From: a virus
Direction: 5' to 3' (one strand)
DNA: 36,951 bases
Virus record (IMG/VR): IMGVR_UViG_3300042090_002661
Location: 1-36,951 of that record
This document shows, one piece after another, positions 1 to 7,100 of the stretch (the first letter of the stretch is position 1; each line of letters begins with the position of its first letter). Below the pieces are notes generated by a model. The model had not been told where the DNA came from. It did not search any database and worked only from the letters and a program-made list of their open reading frames with translations. The position numbers and the translations under genes are program-made.

Positions 1-334
1 GCGAGTCCAACTGCGAGCCCAACTGCGAGTCCAACTGCGAGTCCAACTGCGAGTACAACCGCGAATGCAACTGCGAGTCCAACTGCGAATGCAACTGCGA
101 GCCCAACCGCGAGCCCAACTGCGAGCCCAACTGCGAGTACAACTGCGAGTACAACTGCGAATGCAACTGCGAGTACAACCGCGAATGCAACTGCGAGTCC
201 AACTGCGAGTACAACTGCGAGTACAACTGCGAGTCCAACTGCGAGCCCAACTGCGAGCCCAACTGCGAGCCCAACTGCGAGTACAACTGCGAGTACAACT
301 GCGAATGCAACTGCGAGTCCAACTGCGAGCCCAC
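1..334. repeat. 12-bp tandem repeat array
   Basis: About 28 near-identical 12-bp units of the form GCGAGtcCAACT. Three bases vary between gtc, gta, gcc and atg, and a few units have ACC for ACT. The unit length is a multiple of three, so copy-number change keeps the minus-strand gene in frame. The array continues past the left edge. Confidence 0.95.
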
Positions 335-574
335 GTTACTCGTACTTAATATCTTCTGCAGAACAACAGCGGCAATAGTCGCTTGCATCGGCGATTCTAC
401 TAAGAAAACTAATGGTTTGGACGAAATGTCTTTTAAAAAAACTTCATATAACCAATGCATCTGGCTTTGTACTTCATCGAAAGAAAGTCTTTTGGTAGAT
501 AATCCTTCTAATAGCCAATTATCTAGGTGTTTAGGAATTTTAAGTTGTTGTTCTTTTGTCAATGTGTTAATCAT
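1..574 (-). CDS. X-S-Q-L tetrapeptide-repeat protein (partial, runs off left edge)
   Basis: Reading leftward from the ATG at 572-574 gives about 80 ordinary residues (start MINTLTKEQQLKIPKHLDNW) followed by about 28 units of four residues, mostly X-S-Q-L with X being D, H, Y or G, sometimes X-S-R-L. The gene is still open at position 1. A purine-rich ribosome site (AAAGGA) lies just upstream and a sigma70-type promoter at 607-635. Tandem S-Q-L or D-Q-V tetrapeptides like these are known next to the uncharacterised DUF6745 domain in bacteria and phages; the domain itself would lie beyond the window, so that link is an inference. The DNA array is a 12-bp repeat in which nearly all variation falls in one codon. 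The opposite strand is also open through the array, but lacks a start signal. Function unknown. Confidence 0.75.
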   Translation of the reverse strand, partial: MINTLTKEQQLKIPKHLDNWLLEGLSTKRLSFDEVQSQMHWLYEVFLKDISSKPLVFLVESPMQATIAAVVLQKILSTSNVGSQLDSQLHSQLYSQLYSQLGSQLGSQLGSQLDSQLYSQLYSQLDSQLHSRLYSQLHSQLYSQLYSQLGSQLGSRLGSQLHSQLDSQLHSRLYSQLDSQLDSQLGSQLDS

Positions 575-606
575 TGGCTATCCTTTCAAATTATTTCACT
601 GAATCT

Positions 607-635
607 ATAATAGCAAACTTATCTTAAAGAATCAA
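607..635 (-). promoter_or_regulatory. sigma70-type promoter for the X-S-Q-L repeat gene
   Basis: On the minus strand TTGATT (635-630), a 17-nt spacer, then TATTAT (612-607). Expected transcription start is near 600, giving a leader of roughly 26 nt that includes the AAAGGA ribosome site before the ATG at 574. Confidence 0.65.
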
Positions 636-731
636 GTAAAATCTGAAAAGGGCTATCAGCAAACGTTCCGCTCCTAAACCGCACTCTCAACACACCGCCC
701 CGATAGCACGATAAATATCGCAACTATCTAT

Positions 732-950
732 TTAATAACAAGTAACGGTACCGTAGTCAGCCGAAGCGGCCGCTGCGGTATCATAACAAAGACCATTGGA
801 CAGTTCATATGGATAACTATGTGGACAACAACCGCCATATAGAGAATTATAACAATATCCGGTGCTACAAAGATTTGTGGTTACCGGGCTATTGGCTGGT
901 CCACATCCTACAAACGCTAGCGTAAATGCTAAAAACATCAATGCTTTCAT
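732..950 (-). CDS. small Cys-rich lipoprotein, hypothetical
   Basis: 72 residues. The N-terminus is a lipoprotein signal peptide: a short basic start (MKAL), a hydrophobic stretch and a lipobox-like LAFVGC ending in the candidate lipidated Cys. The mature part is short and rich in Cys, Tyr and Gly (YCYNSLYGGCCPHSYPYE), suggesting a disulfide-stabilised periplasmic or surface peptide. Two ATG codons are adjacent (953 and 950); the strong AGGAGG at 955-960 is only 1 nt from the first and 4 nt from the second, so 950 is preferred. A structured leader (968-1061) precedes it. A phage lipoprotein acting after infection could be involved in superinfection exclusion, but nothing in the sequence proves this. 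Family not recognised. Confidence 0.7.
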   Translation of the reverse strand: MKALMFLAFTLAFVGCGPANSPVTTNLCSTGYCYNSLYGGCCPHSYPYELSNGLCYDTAAAASADYGTVTCY

Positions 951-967
951 CATACCTCCTAAAATTT

Positions 968-1061
968 AATGGCAGACCGGGCTTGATACCGGCTTCCGTT
1001 GAGCGGACCCAACGACACCTGACGCGTCCAAGATTGCGTGTCCTTCCACGCCGCTGCCATT
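968..1061 (-). promoter_or_regulatory. structured 5' leader of the lipoprotein gene (riboswitch-like)
   Basis: On the minus strand an 8-bp closing stem (AATGGCAG at 1061-1054 with CTGCCATT at 975-968) encloses three hairpins in order: GCGTG/CACGC, CGTTG/CAACG and CCGG/CCGG. The predicted transcription start is at about 1060, so the RNA begins with the closing stem. The stem ends 7 nt before the AGGAGG of the lipoprotein gene. This geometry suits control of translation, but no known riboswitch class is recognised. Confidence 0.5.
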
Positions 1062-1065
1062 TATA

Positions 1066-1095
1066 ACTATATCACAAAATAAAACGGCTTGTCCA
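1066..1095 (-). promoter_or_regulatory. sigma70-type promoter for the lipoprotein leader
   Basis: Minus-strand TGGACA (1095-1090), 18-nt spacer, TATAGT (1071-1066). Its -35 element lies inside the terminator hairpin of the upstream RNA, so the two transcripts are packed back to back. Confidence 0.5.
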
Positions 1096-1118
1096 CTGTT
1101 TTAAGGTGAACAAGCCGT
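1074..1118 (-). terminator. rho-independent terminator
   Basis: Minus-strand stem ACGGCTTGTTCAC / GTGGACAAGCCGT (13 pairs, one G-U) with an 8-nt loop, followed by TTTTATTTT. The only non-Watson-Crick pair is a G-U on the minus strand and would be an A-C mismatch on the plus strand, which supports minus-strand use. It closes the structured RNA at 1127-1261 and the protease operon. Confidence 0.8.
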
Positions 1119-1261
1119 CTCGCGAGAATATCAAAGGGCCTTCCCGGTATTCGCATTCATACAATACTGGGGGATTTGCGAAGCCGTACCGACTAACCTG
1201 CAGAATGCGATCGTCCACCCTTACGGATGCCTGTCGGCCAATTGCAACGCCTTTGATATTT
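1074..1261 (-). ncRNA. candidate structured non-coding RNA with own promoter and terminator
   Basis: On the minus strand 1261-1251 (AATATCAAAGG) pairs perfectly with 1137-1127 (CCTTTGATATT), an 11-bp closing helix. Inside are GCCGAC/GTCGGT, a CATCC-GTAA-GGGTG hairpin with a GNRA-type loop, and CGCATTC (1210-1204) pairing with GAATGCG (1155-1149), which would form a pseudoknot with the first. The terminator follows 9 nt later. A promoter-like TTGAAG-N16-TAAAAT (1295-1268) predicts a start at 1261, exactly the 5' end of the closing helix. No open reading frame of note lies inside. Family not recognised; expected RNA length about 185 nt. Confidence 0.55.
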
Positions 1262-1277
1262 TAAGGTATTTTATATT

Positions 1278-1400
1278 TTACAGTTTTGCCTTCAACCAAG
1301 CCAAAGCTTGAGAAACCGAACCGGGGGCCAAATAACCGAGGGCAACACCCGCAGCCAACGCCACAGGGTGACAAAGCGAACCTAATAGACTTAATAACAT
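1278..1400 (-). CDS. 40-residue predicted membrane peptide
   Basis: Short gene encoding 40 residues beginning MLLSLLGSLCHPVALAAG and ending in WLKAKL. The middle is hydrophobic (VALAAGVALGYLA), consistent with a single membrane-associated helix, and the C-terminus is basic. It starts 4 nt after the stop of the protease-like gene, with a ribosome site (AGAGGA) formed by the last codons of that gene, so translation is probably coupled. It could be a virion or membrane micropeptide; its length is well below usual holins and no family is recognised. The ribosome site, the coupling and the uninterrupted frame support its being real. Confidence 0.6.
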   Translation of the reverse strand: MLLSLLGSLCHPVALAAGVALGYLAPGSVSQALAWLKAKL

Positions 1401-1404
1401 GATT

Positions 1405-2865
1405 TTATTCCTCTTTTAGTGAATCTATGTGTGAATGAATAGATTCTTTTGAACCAGCAGTGGAAGCTGGCAGTTTTACTTGAAAATCTTTACCCTTGGG
1501 ACTTCTAACGGACCAATGCCAGTTGTTAGAGGCGGGTGTAGGAGGGGCAGTCCTGCGATAGATATGCCCTTTGTGCTGTCCCAGAGCTGGATGGTTGGAA
1601 GGCAACCCATGGATATGTTCAGAAGCCATCATGACATCTGTTCCATCAGCTTGTTTGTTCAAATCTTCACTTTTAATATAGTGGCTGGCAAACATCTTAG
1701 AGAGATTCTTTTCCTTTTGGACATCTTTCCTTAAGGCAAGCGTTCTGCCGATAGCATCCACTTCGCCCTCAGCCAAGTGGGGCATTCTTTTCTTCATGTA
1801 CTGGCGAAAGTGTTCTCTTTTATCCCAGGTCTTATAGGCCTGGTCTGCTCTGTCGTACCAATGGGATTTCTCTTTCTTATGCATCTTTTTTCTATCCAAG
1901 GATTCCGGAGCCAATGCGGCACCATCTACTAATTGTCCAGGGGCTGCCATACCAGAACCAGCAGAAATAGCTTTCTCCATCTTCTCTTCTTTTCCTAAGC
2001 CGCCCATGTACTGTTTAGCGTACGCGGTAGCTTTGCTAGGATTAGGAGAACCAGCCACCATCTTAGAGTTATGGTGTACTTCGAAATGGCCCTTGGGATT
2101 TTTTAAAACCTTTACGTCACCATGGGAAGGATGGGAAAAATGTACCCCGGCCCCAGAATTTTCCCTACTCTCGACCTGTAACCGTGGCCTCCATCCGGAC
2201 TTTTCTAATTCTTCATCTTCGCTCATGGCTAACTGACTTCCTATAAAAGCACCGCCACCACTGCCCACATCTTTTCGTAATTCTTGCTTCTTCTCTAAAA
2301 TTTGTATGTACGTTGGTTCGAACGAGAATAATTGCATTTCACCTTTGAAGAGCTCGCCTACATCATTGGGATCAGCTTTTTCTTCTTTTGGAGGAGCCAT
2401 CTCAGCGATGCAGGATTTATTGGCAGGCATGCAAGTGCAAGTAAGTTTTCTGGCAATGGAACGCGTTATGACAGCGCCCTGCTTTTCGAGCTTTGAACCT
2501 TCGATAGAAAATCCAATGATATTGGGTTCTTCTGGGTGTTCCGCGTCATCTTTAAAAAGAGCCGCTATTTCTTTGCTAGAAGGTTTTTTATCATCAAACA
2601 GCCTACCTTTTATGTACAAAAATGGTATTTGGCATTTTTTCCAAAAATACAAGTGATGCGGATTCTGACAATCAGCGGCTGAAAATATTTTATGGGCTTC
2701 TATGATTTTACCCACGATCTGGGATGGAATTTTCGACTCGTGCTCAAAGTTAATTGGGGCGCCTACAAGAGAAGAGATATCTAAACCCAAAATTGAGACA
2801 ATTTCTCCTGAAGTATCAAGAGCTTCGCTAGAACCAATACCGTGAATATGCGTACATTCGTTCAT
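1405..2865 (-). CDS. putative prohead (capsid maturation) protease, S78-like, with long hydrophilic C-terminus
   Basis: 486 residues. Residues 1-160 follow the order of HK97-type prohead proteases: GEIVSILGLDI, then NFEHES with candidate catalytic His42, a FLYIKGRLFDD strand, the IIGFSIEGS motif with candidate nucleophile Ser120, and LTCTCMPANKSC, which resembles the family's closing E-S-L-V-P-x-P-A-N element. Such enzymes trim scaffold and capsid proteins inside the procapsid. Residues 160-486 are Lys/Glu/His/Gly rich and look like a fused core or scaffold region. The start overlaps the stop of the upstream GIY-YIG gene (ATGA), so it is in a minus-strand operon divergent from scaffold and capsid genes at 5980-8522, an unusual arrangement. 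The family call comes from motifs only; a core protein lacking activity is the alternative. Confidence 0.6.
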   Translation of the reverse strand: MNECTHIHGIGSSEALDTSGEIVSILGLDISSLVGAPINFEHESKIPSQIVGKIIEAHKIFSAADCQNPHHLYFWKKCQIPFLYIKGRLFDDKKPSSKEIAALFKDDAEHPEEPNIIGFSIEGSKLEKQGAVITRSIARKLTCTCMPANKSCIAEMAPPKEEKADPNDVGELFKGEMQLFSFEPTYIQILEKKQELRKDVGSGGGAFIGSQLAMSEDEELEKSGWRPRLQVESRENSGAGVHFSHPSHGDVKVLKNPKGHFEVHHNSKMVAGSPNPSKATAYAKQYMGGLGKEEKMEKAISAGSGMAAPGQLVDGAALAPESLDRKKMHKKEKSHWYDRADQAYKTWDKREHFRQYMKKRMPHLAEGEVDAIGRTLALRKDVQKEKNLSKMFASHYIKSEDLNKQADGTDVMMASEHIHGLPSNHPALGQHKGHIYRRTAPPTPASNNWHWSVRSPKGKDFQVKLPASTAGSKESIHSHIDSLKEE

Positions 2866-3578
2866 TTTTTATTTATTACAAACCTGTTTTTCTTGTATGG
2901 AATATTCGTCCTGATGCATCTGCTAAGAGATCTATGATTTTTTCCACCCAAGGATTTTGCTGCAGCGGTTATGCTTGGAAAAGTTTCCCCAGTATTAAGA
3001 TTGGTTACGCTCTTGGCAATCGGAGTGATCTTCCTGTAATAATAGGCTTTTTCTCCTTTAAATCGTTCTGATAGCTTCTTTCTAGTTTCTTGTGTAATTA
3101 TTCTTCCAATCCAAGGATTGGGTATTTCGCCTTTAGCTAACTTTTCCCAAAATAAAGCTTTTCCCAATCTCGCGGCCTCCTTTACTTCTGGTCTATTTTG
3201 AACTTCTTTTTGTCGAATACTATTTTTAAGGCGAGCTTCTGGGGTAGATTTTAATCTGCTTTGAGTTGCAGACCTTCTTTTTAGAGATTCTTCAGTGTGC
3301 TTATATCCAGTAGCGCCTCCTCTCCCACCAGTAGATAGATTTGCTCTTGGATGATGAGTAGCTATCTCTTCTTTTTCCAAATTTAGAGCCTCTTCTTCTG
3401 TTAAATTTTCTTTAATAAATTCAACAACAAAGCCGTGCTTGTTAACTATATTTTTCCACTTTCTATTTCTACCGCAACTAGTATCATAAGCACGTTTGTA
3501 CTTACCTTTTCCTATATAGAAAAGTTCTCCGGTATCGGCAGTTAAGTGTTTGTATACGTAATAAATTCTTATTTCCAT
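2862..3578 (-). CDS. GIY-YIG homing endonuclease
   Basis: 238 residues. The N-terminus is a GIY-YIG nuclease domain: YYVYKHL, then FYIGKGKYKRAYD containing the Y-I-G triad, followed by an EEEALNLEKEEI helix with a conserved acidic residue. The C-terminal half contains helical DNA-binding modules of the NUMOD kind (TGYKHTEESLKRRSA, KSVTNLNTGETFPSITAAA). GIY-YIG homing enzymes cut allelic DNA lacking the insertion and so spread their own gene. It lies between another endonuclease and the protease-like gene and overlaps the latter by ATGA, so all are probably cotranscribed from 5316-5288. A TATAAA lies 2 nt before the ATG without a clear -35. It is more AT-rich than the virion genes, consistent with mobility. 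Confidence 0.9.
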   Translation of the reverse strand: MEIRIYYVYKHLTADTGELFYIGKGKYKRAYDTSCGRNRKWKNIVNKHGFVVEFIKENLTEEEALNLEKEEIATHHPRANLSTGGRGGATGYKHTEESLKRRSATQSRLKSTPEARLKNSIRQKEVQNRPEVKEAARLGKALFWEKLAKGEIPNPWIGRIITQETRKKLSERFKGEKAYYYRKITPIAKSVTNLNTGETFPSITAAAKSLGGKNHRSLSRCIRTNIPYKKNRFVINKK

Positions 3579-3628
3579 ATTTTATAGATCGCAATAGGTT
3601 AATACCTCATAGTCACTATATCATATTG

Positions 3629-5269
3629 TTAGAGATTTATAGCCCAACGTTTTTTACCGCAATTCCAAATTCTATAAAGTTTCAATGACCAGGCCATCTC
3701 CCGTTCCGTTTCCCCAACTGCTCCTCTTTTGAGGAGCATCCGTTTCTGACAGGATTGCTTGGAAATTCTTTTACTTCTGCACACATAGTCATAATCAGGC
3801 CGATGGATTTCCTCCAACGCGAATCCAGTTTTTTCGTAAACATCTCCCGTTGACCAACGATTGTCAGACCAAGATATAAGCTTTAAATAACCCCGATGCT
3901 TGGCATAGAGCAACAGTGCTTTTAGCAGCTTGGATGCTCCTCCAGAAATGGAGTATCCGATCTTAAAAGCCAATCGATTCAAGACGAAAACGCCCTCGTG
4001 GCCCTGCCTATGATGCTTGCTTCCGCTTACTGCTCCTACCAATTCGTTCTCGTAAAATAAGCCAAAACAAACGTCGGTGTTGGTAGAACCTTGAATGTGA
4101 TTCTCATTAAAAAATTTTGCAGCCTCTTTTTTATCTATCATCAAGAGGGTAGTTTTTCTGGCACCTATTCCTATAGTCCTTTTCTTAAAAACAGATAGTA
4201 GAAATCCCTTAACTTGTTCCTTTCTGTGCAGCCATTCATCTTGGAATATAGTTATGAGGCGAAGTCCGTTCTTGTTCGCTTCGATCATTTTCTCATGTGC
4301 CCTTTTATACATGGCTTTTTTTAGAAAATATTCGCTGTGCCATATCAGACCGTTGTACTCTATTCCTAGATTCAATTCAGGGATATAGATATCAATTTCT
4401 ACATGTTTGGTTTTATTGCCCGGCTCATAATAGATTTTCTTCTTGGCGGCGTCGGGGAAAAATTCTCGAACCCATTCTAAAATTTGTAATTCTTCTTTTG
4501 ATACGCCGTGCAACGAGCATTGGGTACACCGACTTTTTTTGGTCACAAAATCGGACATTTTGACCAAATAGACATGCTTATTGGGACATATCAATTCTAT
4601 TTTTTCATGCATGTTGTTGTAGTTCTCGGATAGTAAAGAATAACCTTCCTTCTCTACTGATTTCATTATTTCATTCAGAGTTTTCTTTTTATTGGGAGGG
4701 CCAGAATAACAGATTGAACAGGATTGCGGCTGTTTTCTTTTGGAAGCCCTATTATAGGTGGTATCGTATTTGTGCCCTTTTGAACACAGCACCGCCAAGA
4801 TCTGGCTGGAATTAACGTAATTTTTTGTAATCAGGATCTCGTTCCTGTTTTGAAAAAAAGCATACACTTCTTCATAGGTTAATCGTTGTATTCCCGCGCA
4901 CTTAGAGCATCGATTTTTAGAATTGCGAAAGCCCCCGAAGGTGGTCGCGTAGATATGATTTTTAGGACAGAGCAATTCTATTTTAGATTTATTATTGAGA
5001 TACTCGGTAGATAATAGTTCATATCCCTCCTTCTCTACTGTCTTTTTTACCTCTTCGTAAGTATGGGCTTTATTTCCGGAACATTCTGTACACCTATTTC
5101 CACTATTTTTGAAGCAATAAAATTTGACGTAGTAAGTATGCCCCTTCGGACACAGGGTTTCCAGTGTTGCATGTGCATTGGGATATTCTTTAGAAACAAG
5201 AGTATAGCCGCTTTTTACAAAGACTTCTTTCACTTGTTCTAAAGAATATTTTACATTCGTCATCTTCAT
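3629..5269 (-). CDS. free-standing homing endonuclease with four zinc-ribbon modules, PD-(D/E)XK/EDxHD-type core and GNAT-like C-terminus
   Basis: 546 residues. Residues 8-251 are four tandem modules of about 60 residues, each with C-P-K/N-x-H followed by C-x-x-C (LCPKGH/RCTEC, LCPKNH/RCSKC, LCSKGH/SCSIC, ICPNKH/RCTQC), likely zinc-binding DNA-recognition units. Residues 255-360 are a Vsr-like nuclease core: EIDIYIPELNLGIEYNG, then LRLITIFQDEW. Residues about 375-480 (HIQGSTNTD, NELVGAVSG, SISGGASKLLKALL, SWSDNRWSTGDVYEKTGF) have the strand order and G-G-A-S loop of a GNAT fold, and the end (WNCGKKRWAINL) matches other phage homing endonucleases here. Promoter at 5316-5288. The target gene is probably the neighbouring protease or capsid region; that is inference. 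Confidence 0.85.
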   Translation of the reverse strand: MKMTNVKYSLEQVKEVFVKSGYTLVSKEYPNAHATLETLCPKGHTYYVKFYCFKNSGNRCTECSGNKAHTYEEVKKTVEKEGYELLSTEYLNNKSKIELLCPKNHIYATTFGGFRNSKNRCSKCAGIQRLTYEEVYAFFQNRNEILITKNYVNSSQILAVLCSKGHKYDTTYNRASKRKQPQSCSICYSGPPNKKKTLNEIMKSVEKEGYSLLSENYNNMHEKIELICPNKHVYLVKMSDFVTKKSRCTQCSLHGVSKEELQILEWVREFFPDAAKKKIYYEPGNKTKHVEIDIYIPELNLGIEYNGLIWHSEYFLKKAMYKRAHEKMIEANKNGLRLITIFQDEWLHRKEQVKGFLLSVFKKRTIGIGARKTTLLMIDKKEAAKFFNENHIQGSTNTDVCFGLFYENELVGAVSGSKHHRQGHEGVFVLNRLAFKIGYSISGGASKLLKALLLYAKHRGYLKLISWSDNRWSTGDVYEKTGFALEEIHRPDYDYVCRSKRISKQSCQKRMLLKRGAVGETEREMAWSLKLYRIWNCGKKRWAINL

Positions 5270-5287
5270 TAAGTCACTTCTATAGGC

Positions 5288-5316
5288 ATTATATCATAAT
5301 TCTAAAAAGTTACCAA
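5288..5316 (-). promoter_or_regulatory. sigma70-type promoter for the minus-strand endonuclease/protease operon
   Basis: Minus-strand TTGGTA (5316-5311), 17-nt spacer, TATAAT (5293-5288). The predicted start near 5281 leaves a leader of about 12 nt before the ATG at 5269, with no Shine-Dalgarno-like stretch. Confidence 0.6.
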
Positions 5317-5395
5317 GGAAAATGTTTAAGATAGACATTTCGTATATAAGTACTTGATTTTATGTATTTTTAACTAAGAATAGCAATCCTTTTAG

Positions 5396-5401
5396 TATAA
5401 T
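5396..5401 (+). promoter_or_regulatory. possible -10 element of the capsid operon
   Basis: TATAAT at 5396-5401 in the 206-nt divergent gap, about 70 nt before the gene at 5476. No good -35 hexamer at the usual distance, so it may need an activator or a phage factor. A small hairpin (TTTCTGT/ACAGGAA) lies between it and the start codon. Confidence 0.35.
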
Positions 5402-5475
5402 CAGTAAGTTGGCATTTCTGTGAAAAACAGGAATAAAAGTGTCAGACACACAAGCCCAATAAAAGGAGATTTAAA

Positions 5476-5955
5476 ATGATCTTTTCAAATGCGAAGCCGA
5501 TTGCTCTTCTCAGAGACCTCGGAAATAAGCTTCAGATCCGATTTCAGAACAACAGCGGCGTGAACACGCTGTCCCAGGGATTTTATACCGATGCTCTCGG
5601 AGCAATTTGGCCGTATATCCTTCTGTACAATGCCACTGCTGGCGTTGGAGAAGGCAATCCTGTTATCCTTATTGAGATTTCTTGCGTTAACGCGGTCAGT
5701 GATGACATCTTCGGAAATCCGTTGTACGCGTATGCCCCTGAATTACTCCAGTTCGGATACGAATTGGCTGCTGGCGGAGCCCCTATCCCCTCTCAGTCTG
5801 ACATTCTGACTGCAGAATTTGAATCAATCAGAACTGGCGTTCAATTCCAGCTTAAACAAGTTGCGAATGGAACTGCGGTTACCCCAGCGTCCGTTAATGC
5901 GGCTGTTGCGGTTAGTACTCTCGACGAGCTTTATTGGCCGACGAAAAATCCGTAA
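5476..5955 (+). CDS. hypothetical virion-type protein upstream of scaffold and capsid genes
   Basis: 159 residues, mostly beta-prone and Ala/Gly/Asn rich with no charged low-complexity region (for example LQIRFQNNSG, NPVILIEISCVNAV, ELLQFGYELAAGGAPIP). A clear AAGGAG ribosome site lies 8 nt before the ATG. It is the first gene of the plus-strand run that continues with the scaffold-like protein 24 nt downstream and the capsid protein, so a head role (for example decoration or a minor capsid protein) is the simplest reading. No family is recognised and no catalytic motif is seen. Confidence 0.7.
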   Translation: MIFSNAKPIALLRDLGNKLQIRFQNNSGVNTLSQGFYTDALGAIWPYILLYNATAGVGEGNPVILIEISCVNAVSDDIFGNPLYAYAPELLQFGYELAAGGAPIPSQSDILTAEFESIRTGVQFQLKQVANGTAVTPASVNAAVAVSTLDELYWPTKNP

Positions 5956-5979
5956 TCGGTTATTGTGGAGGTTCAAACC

Positions 5980-7071
5980 ATGCAATATACCGAAACACAG
6001 CTTACAAAGCTTATCGAAGACGTGGAAAAAGAATTCACGGCTCACTTGGCGAAAGCCGAGGAAGCGGCGTTAGCTCCTCTAGCGAAGGCAGAAGAAGGCG
6101 AGAAAAAGCCCGAAGAGAAGCCTGAAGAGAAGGAAGCGAAGCCCGAGCATGAGGCTAAACCGGAATCAGAGATGAAGCCGGAAGCCGAGGCAAAGCCCGA
6201 ACACGAAGCGAAGCCCGAGCATGAAGAGAAGCCGGAAGCGGCTCCTGCTCATGACTACGATGATGAAGATCTTGAGCATCTGCATAAGATGTACATGTCC
6301 ATGTCTGAGGGTGAGCGGAAAGTTCATCATGACGCGATCATGAAATGTGCCATGGCTAAAAGTGGTGATGTGGAAAGCGGAGCTGCTGAAGCGCCTCACG
6401 GTGCAGAAGGCAAGCAAGCGCCCGATAGTCACTCGCATCCGGACGTTCAAAAGTCTGAGCTAAATGCTCACGGCGAAAAAGAAAGTCCTCCCCAACCGAA
6501 AGTGAAGGGAAAGAATATGGATAGCGATAAAGCCAACGGCGGAATCGAAGGACAAGAGCCTAAAAATGCCCTTGGCCCCAAATCTCCTGCCAGCGACGCT
6601 AACGGAGCGAAGATTAACAAATCTGAGCACGATAGACGTAATGGCGGAAAGATCGAAGGTCAGATGCCTAATAACTCGCCTGGTGCAAAATCACCAGCTA
6701 GTAAAGAACAAGGATCAGCAAGTATGGAAAAGTCAGAACAAGGCACAGAAACAGAATTGCTTAAATCAGAACTTGGCGCAGTCAATGCTAAGTATGAGGA
6801 TCTCAAGAAAAATTTTGATGCAGTGGCAGCCTTCTTGACCAAGTTGGTCGAGAAGAAAGCGGCTCCGGCGCAAAAGGCCATCACTTCTCTAGAAGTCATC
6901 GCGAAGAGCGAAGGTTTCGACGAAGGTGAACCTCTTAAAAAGGAAGAGATTCATTCTAAACTGCTCGCTAAATCGCAAGATCCAAGCACGAGCAAGTCTG
7001 ATAGGGACGCGATTAACGCTTTCTATCTGGGCAATGAAGATATTAAAAGGATTAGCCACCTGCTCAAGTAG
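5980..7071 (+). CDS. acidic scaffold/core-like protein with Lys-Pro-Glu repeats
   Basis: 363 residues from the ATG at 5980, chosen because GGAGG at 5967-5971 lies 8 nt before it and overlaps an in-frame GTG at 5965. An N-terminal helix is followed by a (K-P-E-x-E-A) repeat region (residues about 40-90), an E-D-L-E-H-L-H-K-M-Y segment, two copies of a unit of about 37 residues containing IEGQ-x-P-x-N and KSPAS, and a predicted coiled coil (LLKSELGAVNAKYEDLKKNF). Such hydrophilic, helical proteins just upstream of the capsid gene are typically scaffolds or head-core proteins removed by the prohead protease. Five K-S-E tripeptides occur, a motif shared with several other virion-region proteins here. 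Identity as scaffold rests on position and composition. Confidence 0.65.
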   Translation: MQYTETQLTKLIEDVEKEFTAHLAKAEEAALAPLAKAEEGEKKPEEKPEEKEAKPEHEAKPESEMKPEAEAKPEHEAKPEHEEKPEAAPAHDYDDEDLEHLHKMYMSMSEGERKVHHDAIMKCAMAKSGDVESGAAEAPHGAEGKQAPDSHSHPDVQKSELNAHGEKESPPQPKVKGKNMDSDKANGGIEGQEPKNALGPKSPASDANGAKINKSEHDRRNGGKIEGQMPNNSPGAKSPASKEQGSASMEKSEQGTETELLKSELGAVNAKYEDLKKNFDAVAAFLTKLVEKKAAPAQKAITSLEVIAKSEGFDEGEPLKKEEIHSKLLAKSQDPSTSKSDRDAINAFYLGNEDIKRISHLLK

Positions 7072-7100
7072 GCAGTGGAATTTAAAAGGAGAACTATACA

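Noticed and set aside
1-334. CRISPR-like array
   Set aside because: Units are 12 bp with no spacers; it is a coding tandem repeat.
1-378. Plus-strand open frame of A-S-P-T-like repeats ending at a TAG near 376
   Set aside because: It has no start signal in the window, while the minus-strand frame has a promoter, ribosome site and a non-repetitive N-terminus leading into S-Q-L repeats.
968-1061. tRNA or tmRNA
   Set aside because: The stem layout is clover-like, but there is no proper T loop, anticodon arm or CCA-type end on either strand.
5965-5979. GTG start at 5965 for the scaffold-like gene
   Set aside because: The GTG overlaps the GGAGG ribosome site that serves the ATG at 5980.
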